Assembly: GCA_014607495.2 (NCBI GenBank)
Contig: CP053169.1
Span: 5,146,001-5,210,000 of the forward strand
Reading direction: 5' to 3'
DNA length: 64,000 nucleotides
DNA from: Carposina sasakii
Taxonomy: Eukaryota > Arthropoda > Insecta > Lepidoptera > Carposinidae
Shown here one piece after another: positions 51,558-63,892 of the stretch. Both the position numbers and the translations under genes were made by a program. The stretch's first letter is position 1. Each line of letters begins with the position of its first letter. The notes beneath the pieces are model-generated. The model worked only from the letters and a program-made list of their open reading frames with translations. It made no database searches and had not been told where the DNA came from.

Positions 51558-54500
51558 ATGGGTAAAAAACGATATAACGCAAAAGCTCGACAAGTTGTTA
51601 AAACTAACATAGATAACTCTCAGACTAACGAGGTAAGTCGTTTTAGAGTTTTCCTTCTATTAATTATTACAATAACCCACATTACCAATATACCCTATAT
51701 TCTGTAATAGTTTTTTTACGTACCTAGGCCAATTTTGCTTAAGAAATATAAGGTACAAAAGGTTAGGTTATCGCAAATTTTCCAGCGCCTTGTCGCGACT
51801 TAAGGTAGGGACAAACTGAGCCCTAGAGTATATAGTGTTCTGTGAACTGAGCTCACGTATGCAACGTATACTACCCATTATGACATCTAGACTACAAATT
51901 TTATATGAAAATATATGACTTAGAAACACTTGTCGTACGCAACGTTGCATATGATAATTGTTTATTTTATTTTCTTTATTAGGAAAACCAACAGCATTTA
52001 CATTTTATAATAATTACAGGTAAATTTAATTTATAATTAGGCCAAGAATAGGTTTTCACAATATTTCTGTGTTAAAGTGGTACGTTTAGAAACAGGGGCA
52101 AAGACAGCTTCCCACCCATACAATGTGGACTTGTTTTTTTTCAAAGTATAAATATTTCAAAGCATCAAACAATTTGTATGAGTGAGGAACCGCCTCAGCA
52201 AAGAGATTAATAACAGAGTAAAATGACTTACTATTCCTTAACTTAAAAATAAAAACACTACATCTAGGTCAATTGATTACCTATATATTTGATGTGATAA
52301 GGCAAAACGAATAATATTATTTACCACCAACATATATTACCATCACTGGACGCGACAGCTAGAAAGTATATGCAATTTTGGGATCATGATGAGAATGAGA
52401 ACCAATGTATACAGACTGGTATATGGCATTAAAAATACAAAATAAGTCTCAACGAACAAAAGATTTTACAAGATGACACTTGAAACTATTCCTACTAAGA
52501 TTAAAGATATCAATAGTTTTGAATTGTTTATTGTAAACAGACAAAATGCGGGGAAAGATGGCATTTCTGGCATAATTTGTACTTGTCAGCAAGACCGAGA
52601 ATAGAGGAGTATGTCTTGTGCGACGTCTTGGTGTACAAAATTGAATATTTTTTAGAAGAGAAGGACTAACAAGCCTGCCATGAAGGACATCATATAGAAA
52701 CATAGAATCGAGCACCATTCTTCTTTGCTCCAGCGTCAATAAGTTGTTATGTGTGCATGTATCTTCATAGGTTTTAAAGTACTTTTTTTGTTTATAATTT
52801 AGAAAACGTATGAATTGAATTTGAATATGTTCTATCTGATCTATGTATTTTCTATATTGAGGTGTCCATATGCAGCTAGCATACTCTAAGATACTTCGTA
52901 CATAGGCAAAGTATAATGATTTAATACAGTACGGCTTGTTAAAATGCTGGCAGATTCGCTTAATAAAGCCGAGGTTCTTATAGGCTTTGTTAGTTATAAC
53001 ATTTATATGTTCATCCATCAGACATTTGCTGTCAAAGATCACACCCAGATCACGCACAGAAGAAACTCTTTTAATTATGTTACTATTAAGGCAGTAATTA
53101 AATTTTATTGGATTACGACGACGTGTGAAAGTAATTGTCTCACATTTATTGACATTGACAGTAATTTTATTTAATATATAGTACTCAGATAGTGCATCTA
53201 GGTCTTGTTGAAGATTTTGGCAGTCACTAATATCATTTACCTTGATGAATATCTTTTTATCGTCAGCGTAGAATAGGTGCTCAGAGTGCGAAAAACATTC
53301 ATGAATATCATGGATAAATACGTTGTAAAAAAGTGGTCCCAGCAGTGAACCTTGCGGCACACCAGACGAAACACCAACAAAATCTGACCTGTAGCCACCG
53401 ACCACCACAGCCTGTGACCTATTTGAAAGGTACGATTCAATCCACCTCAATAGATTTCCACAGATCCCTAGTTTGTATAACTTATTGCGCAGGATGGTGT
53501 GGTCCACGCGATCGAAAGCTTTTTCAAAGTCTGTGTAAACCACATCCACCTGACCACCATTGTCCATACCATGCAATATAAAAGATGAAAATAGCCCGAG
53601 ATTAGACAACACCGACCTATGTTTGAGGAAGCCATGTTGGTTTTCGGGAATGCCACCACAAATTATGCCATAAATATTATCAAATACAATTTTTTCTATG
53701 ATTTTACTGAAGATGTTGAGAATAGATATGGGACGATAATTATCGATTTTACTTATTAGACCTTTTTTATGAATAGGGACAATAAGGGCTTGTTTCCATT
53801 TCGATGGGACGATGCCTTCTTTAAGGGAGCGGTTAATAAGAATAGTGAAAGGAATGGACAGTTTTTCGGCACAGTTAATTATGTATATTGGGTGAATTTT
53901 GTCGCTTCCAGCACCTTTGTTGCGGTTTACGCATTTCAATTTTTCATGAACTTGTTTCTCAGTAACAATAATGGACGCAATAGTATTTAATGTTGTTGGT
54001 GGGACTGACGGCAGAGGTGTATTTTGGGATAGCGGAGAAGTAGATTGAAGAAAAACACTTTGAAAAAAGTTATTAAACGCCCGTGCAACGTCGTTACCAT
54101 CGGTAAAAGTCTCAGTAGCAAGTGTAAATTTCTGAGGATAAACTGAGCTACCCCTTTTGGACTTTACATAACTCCATAATCTTTTGGGATTTTTTTATTA
54201 TATCCTTTTCAACTGTTTCCGTGTAACTAACAAAGGATTGACGCTCTAATTTATAGAATCTCTTTCTTAAAAGGGCGAATTCATTTCAGAGGATTTTTGA
54301 ATCGTTTCCAGCGTTTATGAATTTTTAGTTTTTCCTTTAAAAGTTTAATAAGAGATGTATTATACCATAAGGGATATCTTTGTTTAGGTAGGCTGTGAGT
54401 AAAAGGAACAAAAAGGTTAATGCTATTAATAATTTCTTCATAAAGAATATTCGACGCCTCTTCCACAGAAATGTTCTCATTGAGTTTGCTCGACCAGTCA

Positions 54501-57500
54501 ATTTTTGAGAGGTATTCATTGATCTTATCGTAGTCTCCTTTATAAAATTTGAATCTAGTTATTTTGTTTTCAGCTAAGGGTGTTATTATAAGGTCTGTAG
54601 CATCAACAACAAAAGCCGGATGAGCGACATCTTCAGGTAGTAAGGGACTATCCGATTTACTTATTTCGACTGAGAAGTTCGAGAAAGTGAGGTCAAGTAC
54701 ATTGTCGCAATGGTTAGCTATAGTATTATTTTGAGAGAGACCTAATTCCGCCGTTATATTAACAAGTTTTTCAGCAGCCTCTTGGATGTCTTGTAATCCA
54801 CGTTTTAAAACTATGGGTCCATTTTCATTCCACCGAATACAGGGTAGGTTAAAGTCGCCCAAGTACATAACGTTAGCAGGTGTGTTTCCAAGCATATAAA
54901 TTTCGTAGTCTAGATGTCATAATGCGTAGCATACGTTGCTTACGTGGGCTCGATTTGTTATTGCTGACTAGACTTTGTGTCTTCTCCAGTACACTTAAAA
55001 GTATCCTCCATTTCAATGAGCCTGGTATATAAATTTATCTATGTATTTGTAACTACTATTTTTATTTCTTTCTGTGTGTATGTTCCTATATTGTGAATAC
55101 TTATTTTTTTGCGGTTTATCAAAGGGTTAAATATTTAATAATAATAATAATAATAAAGCCTTTTTATTTCCAAATTAAAATACATAAATTATCATAATAA
55201 AATTTATAAAATGTCATATCTAATGGAGAACCCATTTGTGGGCAAAGGCCTCCTCCAACGCGTGCCACTCGGCTCTATCTCTTGCCAACCTAGTCCAAGT
55301 CCCGCCTGCCAGTTCTGTGATGTCGTCGCTCCATCGGCGTCTGGGGCGACCACGAGGTCGCTTGTCCTCTCGAGGCCACCAATGAAGCAAGCGTTCACTC
55401 CAGCGTCCATCTGGTGCACGAGCCACGTGACCAGCCCACCTCCATTTGTATCTGCAAACTAGCTCAGCAGCATCTTTTAGCTTAGTTTTGTGTCGAATGT
55501 CAGTATTGCGCACTTTTGACGTGAAACGTCTTTAAAATCGCGCCGACACATACGGGTACCAGGTTTAAAAACTGGACCGTAACGAAAAGGTCTATATCAT
55601 CGTACCTTAATAATTAAAAAACTATTGGTCTTAGAAACAAAAATGTGGTGTAAATATTTCACTTATATAGTCAGCTCGCTGTTATGACATTGAGTTCGTG
55701 TCGGGGTCAAGCGGGGGGGCGGGGGAGGGATACTGCGATAACTGTGCGAAACCGGCGCTCGCGCTTGTTTCTATTCAGTGTAACTCGTGACTCCGACTTT
55801 ATAGCGTGGTGATTCTTTCGTGTGTTTGTCAAGTTTATTTGAACCGATTGATTTATACAAAAATAAGTGTAATTTGGACAGTATTTATATCTATACTAAT
55901 ATTATAAAGCTGAAGAGTTTGTTTGTTTGTTTGTTTGAACGCGCTAATCTCAGGAACTACTGGTCTGATTTGAAAAATTCTTTCAGTGTTAGATAGCCCA
56001 TTTACCAAGGAAGGCTACAGTCTATACAACAACCTGCCCGGCTTCGCACGGGTACAACGCCCCCTCACGCGGACGAAGTCGTGGGCGGCTGCTATTTAAA
56101 ATAACCAGAAAGTGACAATAAATATATAAACATTTGCTATGTATTTTATGTTTCTATTACGTACCTGTTCTTTTTTTATTAAAATACTTAAAACAGCGTC
56201 CATCTTGTTTTCATTTCAATCTTTTACTTTAAAAGCGATTCGCTAACATAGACGTTTCACGTTAAAACCAACGGCCGTGTGCCCCGACACAGCCCCTCCC
56301 GCTTTTTTTGAATCAGTCTCAAGCCTAGCATACTTCTTTCCATTTTTCTTTGGAATATTTGAATTTTCTTAATTAGTGCCTTTGTCAATGTCCAACACTG
56401 GCAGCCATAAAGTAGTAACGGTAAGATGGTGTTATCAAATGCTTTCTTTTTTAATCTTATTGAAATTTTGGATTTAAATATGTGTTTAAGAGCCCAGTAC
56501 TTACTCCATGCCATTTTAATTCGTCGTTCTACTTCTCGCGTTGTTTGGCTTTCGAAACTTAAATTTTGACCCAAGTAAGTATATGTCTCTACATAGTCTA
56601 GGGTGAGTTGATCAATATTGATTGGTGTTTTGTCTGTATTGGTCATTATACAAGTTTTACTCACATTCATGTGCAAACCGCACCTTTTGCTTTCTGAATT
56701 AAGGCCTTGCAACATGGTGTTTAAGTCATTATAATTATCACTGAGAATTACAATGTCATCAGCGAATCTTAAGTGGTTCAACTTCGTTCCATTTATGCTC
56801 ACTCCAAAGTTTGTCCAATCAAGTTTGCGAAAAATGTCTTCTAGTAGAGCTGTAAAAAGGTTGGGAGATATGGGGTCCCCTTGTCGAACACCTCTTTTTA
56901 CTTTGAATGGAGTACCTTTTCTTTCCAATTTGACAACTCCTTTGCTTTCTTTATACATTGTTTGCAGTAGAGAGATGTATTTTTGGTGAACCCCTTGTCT
57001 ATACAAAGCGTCCCACAAAGCCTGGTGCGAAATGCAGTCAAATGCCTTTGAATAATCTATAAAGGCTATGTAAAGATCTTTCTTATATTCAGTAATTTTT
57101 TCTATGATTTGATTTAGAACGAAAATGTGATCAATTGTTGAAAATTTTTGCCTGAAACCAGCTTGTTCTTTTGGTTGGTTAAAATCAAGAATTGGCATGA
57201 GTCTTCTGAGTATTGTTTTTGTGAAAACCTTATACAGAGCGGGCAGGAGACTTATAGGTCTGTAATTTCCCATATCTAGTGGGCTGCCTTTTTTATATAA
57301 CAAAGTTATTATAGAAGTTTCCCACTCCTTAGGTATGATTTTTTGATATAATATTTCATTAAATAGTGTTGTTATAATTGGGGTGATAGGTTCTATTATA
57401 GCTTTTAAAATGTCATTTGTTATGTTGTCACTGCCCGGGCTTTTCATTGTCTTTAAACTTCTCAGTGATGCTCTTATTTCAGATTCCAAAAAGGGAGGCA

Positions 57501-60500
57501 CGTCGTCTGCGGTTGTTTCCTTGTTTAAACTTACCATTAAAGCCATATTTCCGTCACTGAGTTCATTTTCAGTATGATACAGTTGTCTGTAGAAGTCAGA
57601 TGCAATGTGTATTATAGATTTTCTGTTAGTTTTCTTAAAGTTGGCTTTGTTCTTTAGTGCTGCTATCCAAGGTTTCGAGGTCATTAGTCTTTTTTCTGCT
57701 CTCTTAACTGAACTTCTCTGGTCCAACTCTTCTTCTAATATTTTTTGTTGGTGACTTTTGATATTATCTTTAATTTTCCTACTTATTTTCCAGTAAAGTC
57801 TAGTTAGACGTTTTTTATCTTCTTTAGTTTTATTGTTTTTCATTTTTAACTCTTCCCTTTCTAATATCATGTAGGCTATCTCAGGTGTAATCTTATCTTC
57901 TTTGGAATTGTTTACATGGTTTGATGGCAAATTATTCAAACAATACTTGATATTTTCCGTTACTGTGGAATAGTATTCTTGTACGGATGTAAAATTAATA
58001 TTTATAATTTTCTGTGAAAAAATTTTTTCAGCCTGTTCCTGTTCTTTTGGAAGAAGCCTTGTGTGTTGTTTATTTTTAAATGTTGTTCTTGATCTTTTAG
58101 TATTATTCATCAGCACAAGTTTTGCTCTGACAAGTCTATGATCTGTTGGGTGAGTGGTTCCAATAATCTGTATGTTTTGTATGGTGTTTGTGTTTTTGGT
58201 TATAATGAAATCTATTTCATTGTACGCTGTATTGTCGGGTGTATGCCAAGTCCATCTTTGTTTCCGATTCTTTTTGAAGTAAGTATTCATGATGTGCATT
58301 TGTTTTTCCATACAAAAGTCTATTAAATAGTCTCCTCTGTGATTTCTAATCCCATAGCCCCATGGACCCATGACTGCTTTATCTTCAATAGTAGGCTTCC
58401 CTATTTTAGCGTTGAAATCACCCATTATTATTACATTATTAATATTATTTATGTTTTCTAATATGTCATTAATATCTTTGTAGAAAATTTCAATATCTTC
58501 TTCAGTAGAATTTTTGGTAGGAGCATAAACTTGGATGAAGTAGTATTGTTTTCCAGCTATTTCCATATCTAACCTTGCCACACGATCACTAGCCGCAATG
58601 AAGTCTATTATATTCTTCCTGTATGATTTCTTGATCATGAATCCTACTCCATTGAAGCCACTTTTTTTGCCAGAGTTCATAATTATGTATTCAGCATTTT
58701 CGTTAATATATATACCTTCTCTTTTTGTTTCTGATAACCCTATTACATCCCAAATAATATTTCTTAAAGCATTATCCAATTCAACTTGTCTTGTGTTATT
58801 AACTAATCCGCGTACATTATAGGTACACACATATAGGAAATTGTTTCTATCACGTGTAGTTACATTTTTAGGTTTATGGCATTCTTCTGAATGTGATGGA
58901 ACTTGTCTTGACGTTGGAGGGTGGTGGTCTAATATCCCACGGGGACCAGCCGGATTGGGACATGTATATGTTTTCCGGCTCCCCTTTAATTGTTTTTTGC
59001 CTCGTTTTCTTTATGTTGAGCATCTTCCAACAGATTTCCGTTGTAATTTTTAGTAACTTAGAGGGCTTTGTAAATTTCTTAGTAGGTCCTTTTTGTATAG
59101 AGTAATAGTTTTTCGATGGTGAGCTTAGGGGTGGAGATGTAGACGGTAGTCTCTTCCTTTTTTCATTATTTGTACGTTTTCTTTTATTATAAGTTGGTCC
59201 TTTATTATAATAGCATATTTGCCTGCTTCCCTAGCTTCAATCATCTTAGGGATTAAGGATCTTCTGAGTTCGATAGTGTCTTTTGAAAAGTCTTCTGAAA
59301 TTTTTATACTTTTGGGGAACTTATTTTTATTTTTCATGATCTCGTGTTTTCTCCAAGTAAGTGTGAATTTAATCTTTATCGGTCTTGTCTTCTTTTCAAC
59401 TTTCTTCCCAATTCTTTGTACCAGGCCAATCTCCCATTTGTCCCAGCTGTCTGAATTAATTTTCTTATTTGCTTCATTTAATAGATTCAAGACAATATCC
59501 ATTAGCCCGATATTATCGTCTTCCTGTTCTTCTACACCATAAATTATCAAATTATTTTTCCTAGTTTCAGTTTCTAAGTATTGGACCCTAGTTTGCAACT
59601 TCTTAATTTCCTCTTTCATTTCAAGATTTTATTGTTGGAGTGGCCGCAGTTTTTCGTCAATCGTTAGTTGTATTGTCTCTTTAATAGTTTCAGTTTGAGT
59701 TTTTAGTTCTTCTTTTAGTTTATTCCAGAGTAAGGTTATTTGTTCTTCCATTTTCCCAATGTGGAATTCTACCTTCTTGCTGTTTTTCACTTGTAAGCAC
59801 GCACAATCACTTTGTTTCTTTATGGTATGCCTTCACCAGGTGAAAAGTTTCTTTTTTATGCACGATTTTGAATTAAAATCGGGAGCACTTTGCGATAGCG
59901 TATTGACATAAGTAAATCCGGAACCGGGTTAAATATTTAGGAGTATGTATTTCAACTACCTACGATGTTGTGATGAACTACGGTGCCGAGACGTGGTCTC
60001 TAACTATGTGCCTCATAAAAAAGCTCAGGATCGCACAGCAAGCGATGGAGAGAGCTATGCTTGGGATCTCTCTGCGTGATCGAATCAGAAATGAGGAGAT
60101 CCCCAGACGTACAAAGATCACCGACATAGCTGAACGGTCCAGCAAGCTGAAGTGGCAATGGGCAGGGCACATAGCTCGAAGAACTGATGACCGATGGAGT
60201 CGGAAAGTTCTAGAGTGGATACCACGTATCAGCAAGCGCAGCGTGGGAAGGCCACCTGCGAGGTGGACGGATGACCTGGCCAAGGTTGCGGGCGTCGGTT
60301 GGATGCAGGCTGCTTCCGACCGGTCGGAGTGGAGGTTGTTGGGGGAGGCCTATGTCCAACTTCTCAGGGCTGTAAATGATGATGATGATTTCAACTACCT
60401 ACTGAATATTGTTTGTGTCTTAATTGTGTGTATTATAGATATAGATAAAGTGATCTGTGGTGCAACCTAGACCATCATCATCATCAGCCTATTGCAGTCC

Positions 60501-63500
60501 ACTGCTGGACGCAGGCCTCCCCCAGGGCACGCCACAAGACTGCCATGGGAGGTATTTGCCCATAGTCACCATTCTGGGCAGGCACCTAGACCATATCTTA
60601 CCATAATTTGTAAAATAATTTTATACCCAGTTGTATCATGTTTGGTGTGCTTAATAAATAATTTTTTTTTTAAATCTGTGGTGCAGACCCATGACTGAGG
60701 TTCAACATATATTGTCTGAGACTTATACATCTAAACCATACACTTAATTAATAATATTCAGTAAACAATACTAATAGTTAATTTAGACTAATAGAATAGA
60801 ATACCAGAACAAACTGGATTAGGAAAGCAAGGGATAGAGCTATGTGGCGAACACTTGGGGAGGCCTATGCTGTAAGGGAAGACAATTAAGAAACCGGTGT
60901 CTTATATAAATATTATGTACATTTTAAATTAATTGTTAATAAAGGTGTTAATAATAGCTTTATCTTTAATAGAATACCATTAACTTATTCTGTGCTTCCA
61001 GATCAAACTTGAATTTAACAAGAATGAATATGGCACCGAAGACACTAGTAATGCCCTGGCATTGCCATCTAAGAAGCGACAAACAAAAGTTGTTTTGGAG
61101 AAAAAGGGCAATACAAGGATATTGTCTAAAGCACACAGAAAACGGCTAGAGAAGATTGTAGAGAAGAAAAAGAAAAAGGAGGGTGTAAGTATTATTTAAG
61201 TAATCTATCAATAACATTGATTAAAATTATTTCTTAAAACAAGAGTAGATGTTGGGAAGTGTATGACATCATTAATGCTAATGGAACATAAAAGCTTAAT
61301 AACAACACACACAAATTATCCCATTAAAATTTGGATTGTGCTGGACTAAAAAAGTATTTTTCCATTTCATACAAATGTAAAAACAGCTAGTTAAAAATAA
61401 CTATACTACAAAATAAATACATTAGGCATTCTATCAGGTGATCATGAGCTAGCAACTTATCACTGATCATTTACATTTGTCACACAATCACTCACATCTG
61501 TGATGATGATGATGTACTCGTATTAATTATAATAATGATTTTATATACATATTTTCAGAAAGATTATTATAATCCATTTGTTAGTAAGTATATAAACATC
61601 CCACTTAAGAGAAACACTTATTTTTCCAGAGAGCAGCTCTTCTGGAGTCCTTATCTCAAGTGAAAGCTTCGTCTGAGGAAGTAGGTCAATTGACTGCTAT
61701 ATCAGCCATGCAGACATTGGGTCTTCGTAGGTTGAATGAGTTTCATGAGACGGTACCCCAGACAGAAGCTGCCATTGATGATAATAGGAAATTCAGTAGC
61801 ATTGCTGGTATGTTTTCAGTTTTATTTATTATTAATAAAATTAATTGTAAAACAAAGATTAAAAAAAACCTTTATTTATTTGCACTATTAAAACATGTGA
61901 AGATAAACTTCTGATCCTACAAGGCATTTTCTACATACTTAGTCCAATAGCAACCAGCAATGGTTCTAACACACCTGTGCAAGAGTAACTATTCCCATTT
62001 TTATATTCTTACAAAATCCATAATAGGTGTTAGGCCTTTGGTTTAGGTAAATTAAGTTTTGTTTAATTACAGGAGCTAAGAAAAGGTTACGTCTCTTAAA
62101 ATTGGAAAGGGATGATAAAGTAAAAAAACGCAAATATGATCCAAATATTGTAGGTCTTGAAGAGTCATCTAGTGAAGATGACTCCAGCTCACAATCTGAC
62201 ACAGATGAACCAGAAATTGTAGATAACACTGAAAAATCTATTGAAATAAAGAATGAAACAAACAATGTGCAACCTGTAATTTTAAATGACAATAAAGAAG
62301 ATAAACTTGAAAATAATGTTAATAGTCAGAAAAAAGACACAAAAGTAACAGATAGTGTACCAAAAGTCACTCAAGAAGTACAAAAACCACTCTTAGAGCA
62401 TAAAATTGTACATATAGAGGTCAAAAGAGACCCAAAAATTCAGGTGGCAAGGTTGAAATTGCCTATATTGGGTGAGGAGCAAAGAATTATGGAATTGATC
62501 AATGAAAATGAGATTTTGATTGTAGCTGGTGAAACAGGTTTGTTAGAGAATATTCCTATTAATACCTATAGTTACATATTGAAAGCTCTCTTTAATACTC
62601 TTTGTATTATTGACATCAGATAGTTATACATAGAAGAGTAACAAACATCTTTACAAGCATAATATTCTTACAAGCTTTACTATCTATATCTGTACATATA
62701 ATAAAAATGTAATGGATCGCTGTCTGTACATGGAAGATATATGACAAAAAATATAGAAGACCTTTATTAACGCAATAGTACCCAAAAGTATGATTTTTGA
62801 AATTTTTGTCTGTTTGTTGGTTTGTCTGTGCGTTTGTGCACGCTAATCTCAGAAACGGCTCAACCGATTTTGATGCAGTTTTCAGTAATATATTGTGACA
62901 GGTCCCACTTAACATATAGGCTACTTTTTATCCCGGGAAAATGTTTTTATCCCGGATAATTTCGACATTTTATTTTTTCTGTAGTCCACGCGGACGGAGT
63001 CGCGGGCCTCCACTATTTATAATAAATATTATGTATGTACCTACAAATTTATAGTAATTTTTAGAACAGTGGTAGTATTGCGAGATATTTTACAGGTGTA
63101 TCAAAGCTTAGTGCTTAATTTTTGCCATAGTATGTTTAAATTTTGTATCTAATTTAGGTCATTTCAAAATAATAACTAATGGATTATTTTTTTTCCAGGC
63201 AGCGGTAAAACAACACAGATACCCCAGTTCTTATATGAAGCTGGGTATGCTCAGAGCAAAATGATAGCAATAACAGAGCCTCGCAGAGTAGCCACAGTGG
63301 CCATGGCGGCCAGGGTCGGCCATGAACTGGGCATGAGCGGCAAGGAGGTGTCATATCTTATGCGGTTTGAGGGAAACGTTAGCAGCGACACCAAGATTAA
63401 GTTTATGACTGATGGTAAATTTTTAATCAGTTACTATGAACGATACTGACAGTCACAACCTTAGTCAGGTCTGTCCCTTTCCATGTCTGAGACAGAAAGG

Positions 63501-63892
63501 GACAGGTAGGACTAATTTTACATTTATGTTTATGTGTGACGGTCAGAATCGACCATACTGTCTTTCTAACGAGTTTTAAGGTGAAACCAGCTTGAAGATT
63601 TAGAATACTAAAATTCTAGTGACGTGATAAGGTAGATGCGGGGTCTGATATAAAAATTACGATAAATTGCATGAGTAAACATAATAACTGTTTTAGATTA
63701 AATATTTAAACTTAGTTCGACGTTACGCAAAAAGTGTGTTATGCTCTAAATGACATGTACTAATAAATCCCTTTATGTTGGTTTAAGGTGTTCTACTGAA
63801 GGAGGTTCAGTTGGATTTCCTTTTACGAAAATACTCTGTGGTCATCATAGATGAGGCTCACGAGCGCAGCGTGTATACTGATATATTATTGG
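51558..63892 (+). CDS. DHX37: DHX37 (kurz) DEAH-box RNA helicase, exons 1-6 (continues past window)
   Basis: Exons 51558-51632, 61002-61184, 61630-61807, 62073-62537, 63199-63414, 63788-63892 read through in frame. The N-terminus [12 protein letters not shown], the basic KKKKKEG and [11 protein letters not shown] segments, the acidic ESSSEDDSS linker and then [17 protein letters not shown], Walker A GETGSGKTT (split by intron 4), TEPRRVA (motif Ia), KFMTDG and IDEAHERS (motif II) follow human DHX37 closely. Known role: ATP-dependent remodelling that releases U3 snoRNA during 18S rRNA maturation in the nucleolus. Intron 1 is 9.4 kb and packed with LINEs; the others are short. It is divergent from the GTF3C4-like gene, with starts 5.4 kb apart. 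The rest of the helicase lies beyond 64000. Confidence 0.93.
51849..51906 (+). repeat. Left arm of a 58-bp inverted pair in DHX37 intron 1
   Basis: 'gagctcacgtatgcaacgta' ... 'cattatgacatctagactac'. Its inverted near-copy is 54894-54951 (about 7 mismatches). The two bracket the broken LINE. Confidence 0.7.
52449..54895 (-). pseudogene. Jockey/CR1-type LINE, 5'-truncated and frameshifted
   Basis: 54281-54895 encodes the C-terminal part of an apurinic-type endonuclease ([23 protein letters not shown]). 52449 to about 54190 encodes the reverse transcriptase: [39 protein letters not shown], active site FYADD, then a C-terminal domain. The linker is readable upstream of the first Met ([15 protein letters not shown] onward), so RT and endonuclease were one ORF, now separated by a frameshift between about 54180 and 54281, near a T run. 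The endonuclease N-terminus and ORF1 are missing. Confidence 0.82.
54894..54951 (-). repeat. Right arm of the 58-bp inverted pair
   Basis: Complement of 51849-51906; abuts the truncated 5' end of the LINE endonuclease frame. Confidence 0.7.
55220..55513 (-). pseudogene. C-terminal part of the LINE ORF2 beyond the insertion
   Basis: Encodes [14 protein letters not shown] ... [17 protein letters not shown] ... [11 protein letters not shown] ... [12 protein letters not shown], the characteristic end of lepidopteran endonuclease-RT LINE proteins, resuming where copy B ends. Confidence 0.82.
55514..56309 (+). mobile_element. 796-bp unclassified repeat, copy B (inside LINE ORF2)
   Basis: 99% identical to 3085-3878. 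It splits ORF2 after [10 protein letters not shown]; the last 16 or so residues of the upstream frame are encoded by this repeat. Same inverted arms and T run as copy A. Confidence 0.82.
56257..58830 (-). pseudogene. LINE ORF2: endonuclease-reverse transcriptase, truncated by copy B
   Basis: 857 codons open. Endonuclease: [89 protein letters not shown], active site RFADD; C-terminal [10 protein letters not shown]. The frame is also open upstream of 58830 ([11 protein letters not shown] precedes CTYNV), with no clear ATG, so initiation is unclear or a frameshift has occurred. Apart from the insertion, no stop is present. Confidence 0.88.
59125..59751 (-). pseudogene. LINE ORF1: coiled-coil/RNA-binding protein with one stop
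   Basis: An ATG at 59749-59751 opens a frame ([17 protein letters not shown]..) that meets TAA at 59629-59631, then continues in the same frame as a 164-codon [23 protein letters not shown] (coiled coil), [30 protein letters not shown], an L1-ORF1-like RRM and C-terminal domain pattern. Binds element RNA in this class of LINE. Confidence 0.7.
59960..60395 (+). pseudogene. 3' end of another LINE ORF2 with (GAT)n tail
   Basis: Encodes [82 protein letters not shown]: only the C-terminal domain of an endonuclease-RT. Ends in GATGATGATGAT. 5'-truncated, typical of aborted reverse transcription. DHX37 intron 1, sense. Confidence 0.82.
60472..60600 (-). repeat. LINE 3'-end fragment, reversed
   Basis: 'catcatcatcatcagcctat' + 'tgcagtccactgctggacgc': the complement of the usual LINE tail; it faces the fragment at 59960-60395 tail to tail. 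Confidence 0.6.
60809..60889 (+). pseudogene. Short LINE C-terminal remnant
   Basis: Reads [20 protein letters not shown] then AVREDN and a stop; matches the ends of the other LINE ORF2 fragments. 112 bp before DHX37 exon 2. Confidence 0.6.
62683..63015 (-). repeat. Dispersed lepidopteran repeat L2, complete copy
   Basis: Reverse of 12797-13112, with 'gtccacgcggacggagtcgc' at the right end and 'acatggaagatatatgac' near the left. DHX37 intron 4. Confidence 0.65.

Larger units (their letters stand above)
55138..59925 (-). mobile_element. RTE-like LINE with ORF1 and ORF2, 14-bp target duplication
   Basis: Flanked by GGGTTAAATATTTA at 55124-55137 and 59926-59939. In element sense the 3' end is 'ggaaataaaaaggc' followed by (TTA)n. 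ORF1 and ORF2 are described separately. Interrupted by repeat copy B (55514-56309). Length without the insert is about 4 kb. Lies in DHX37 intron 1, antisense. Confidence 0.87.
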
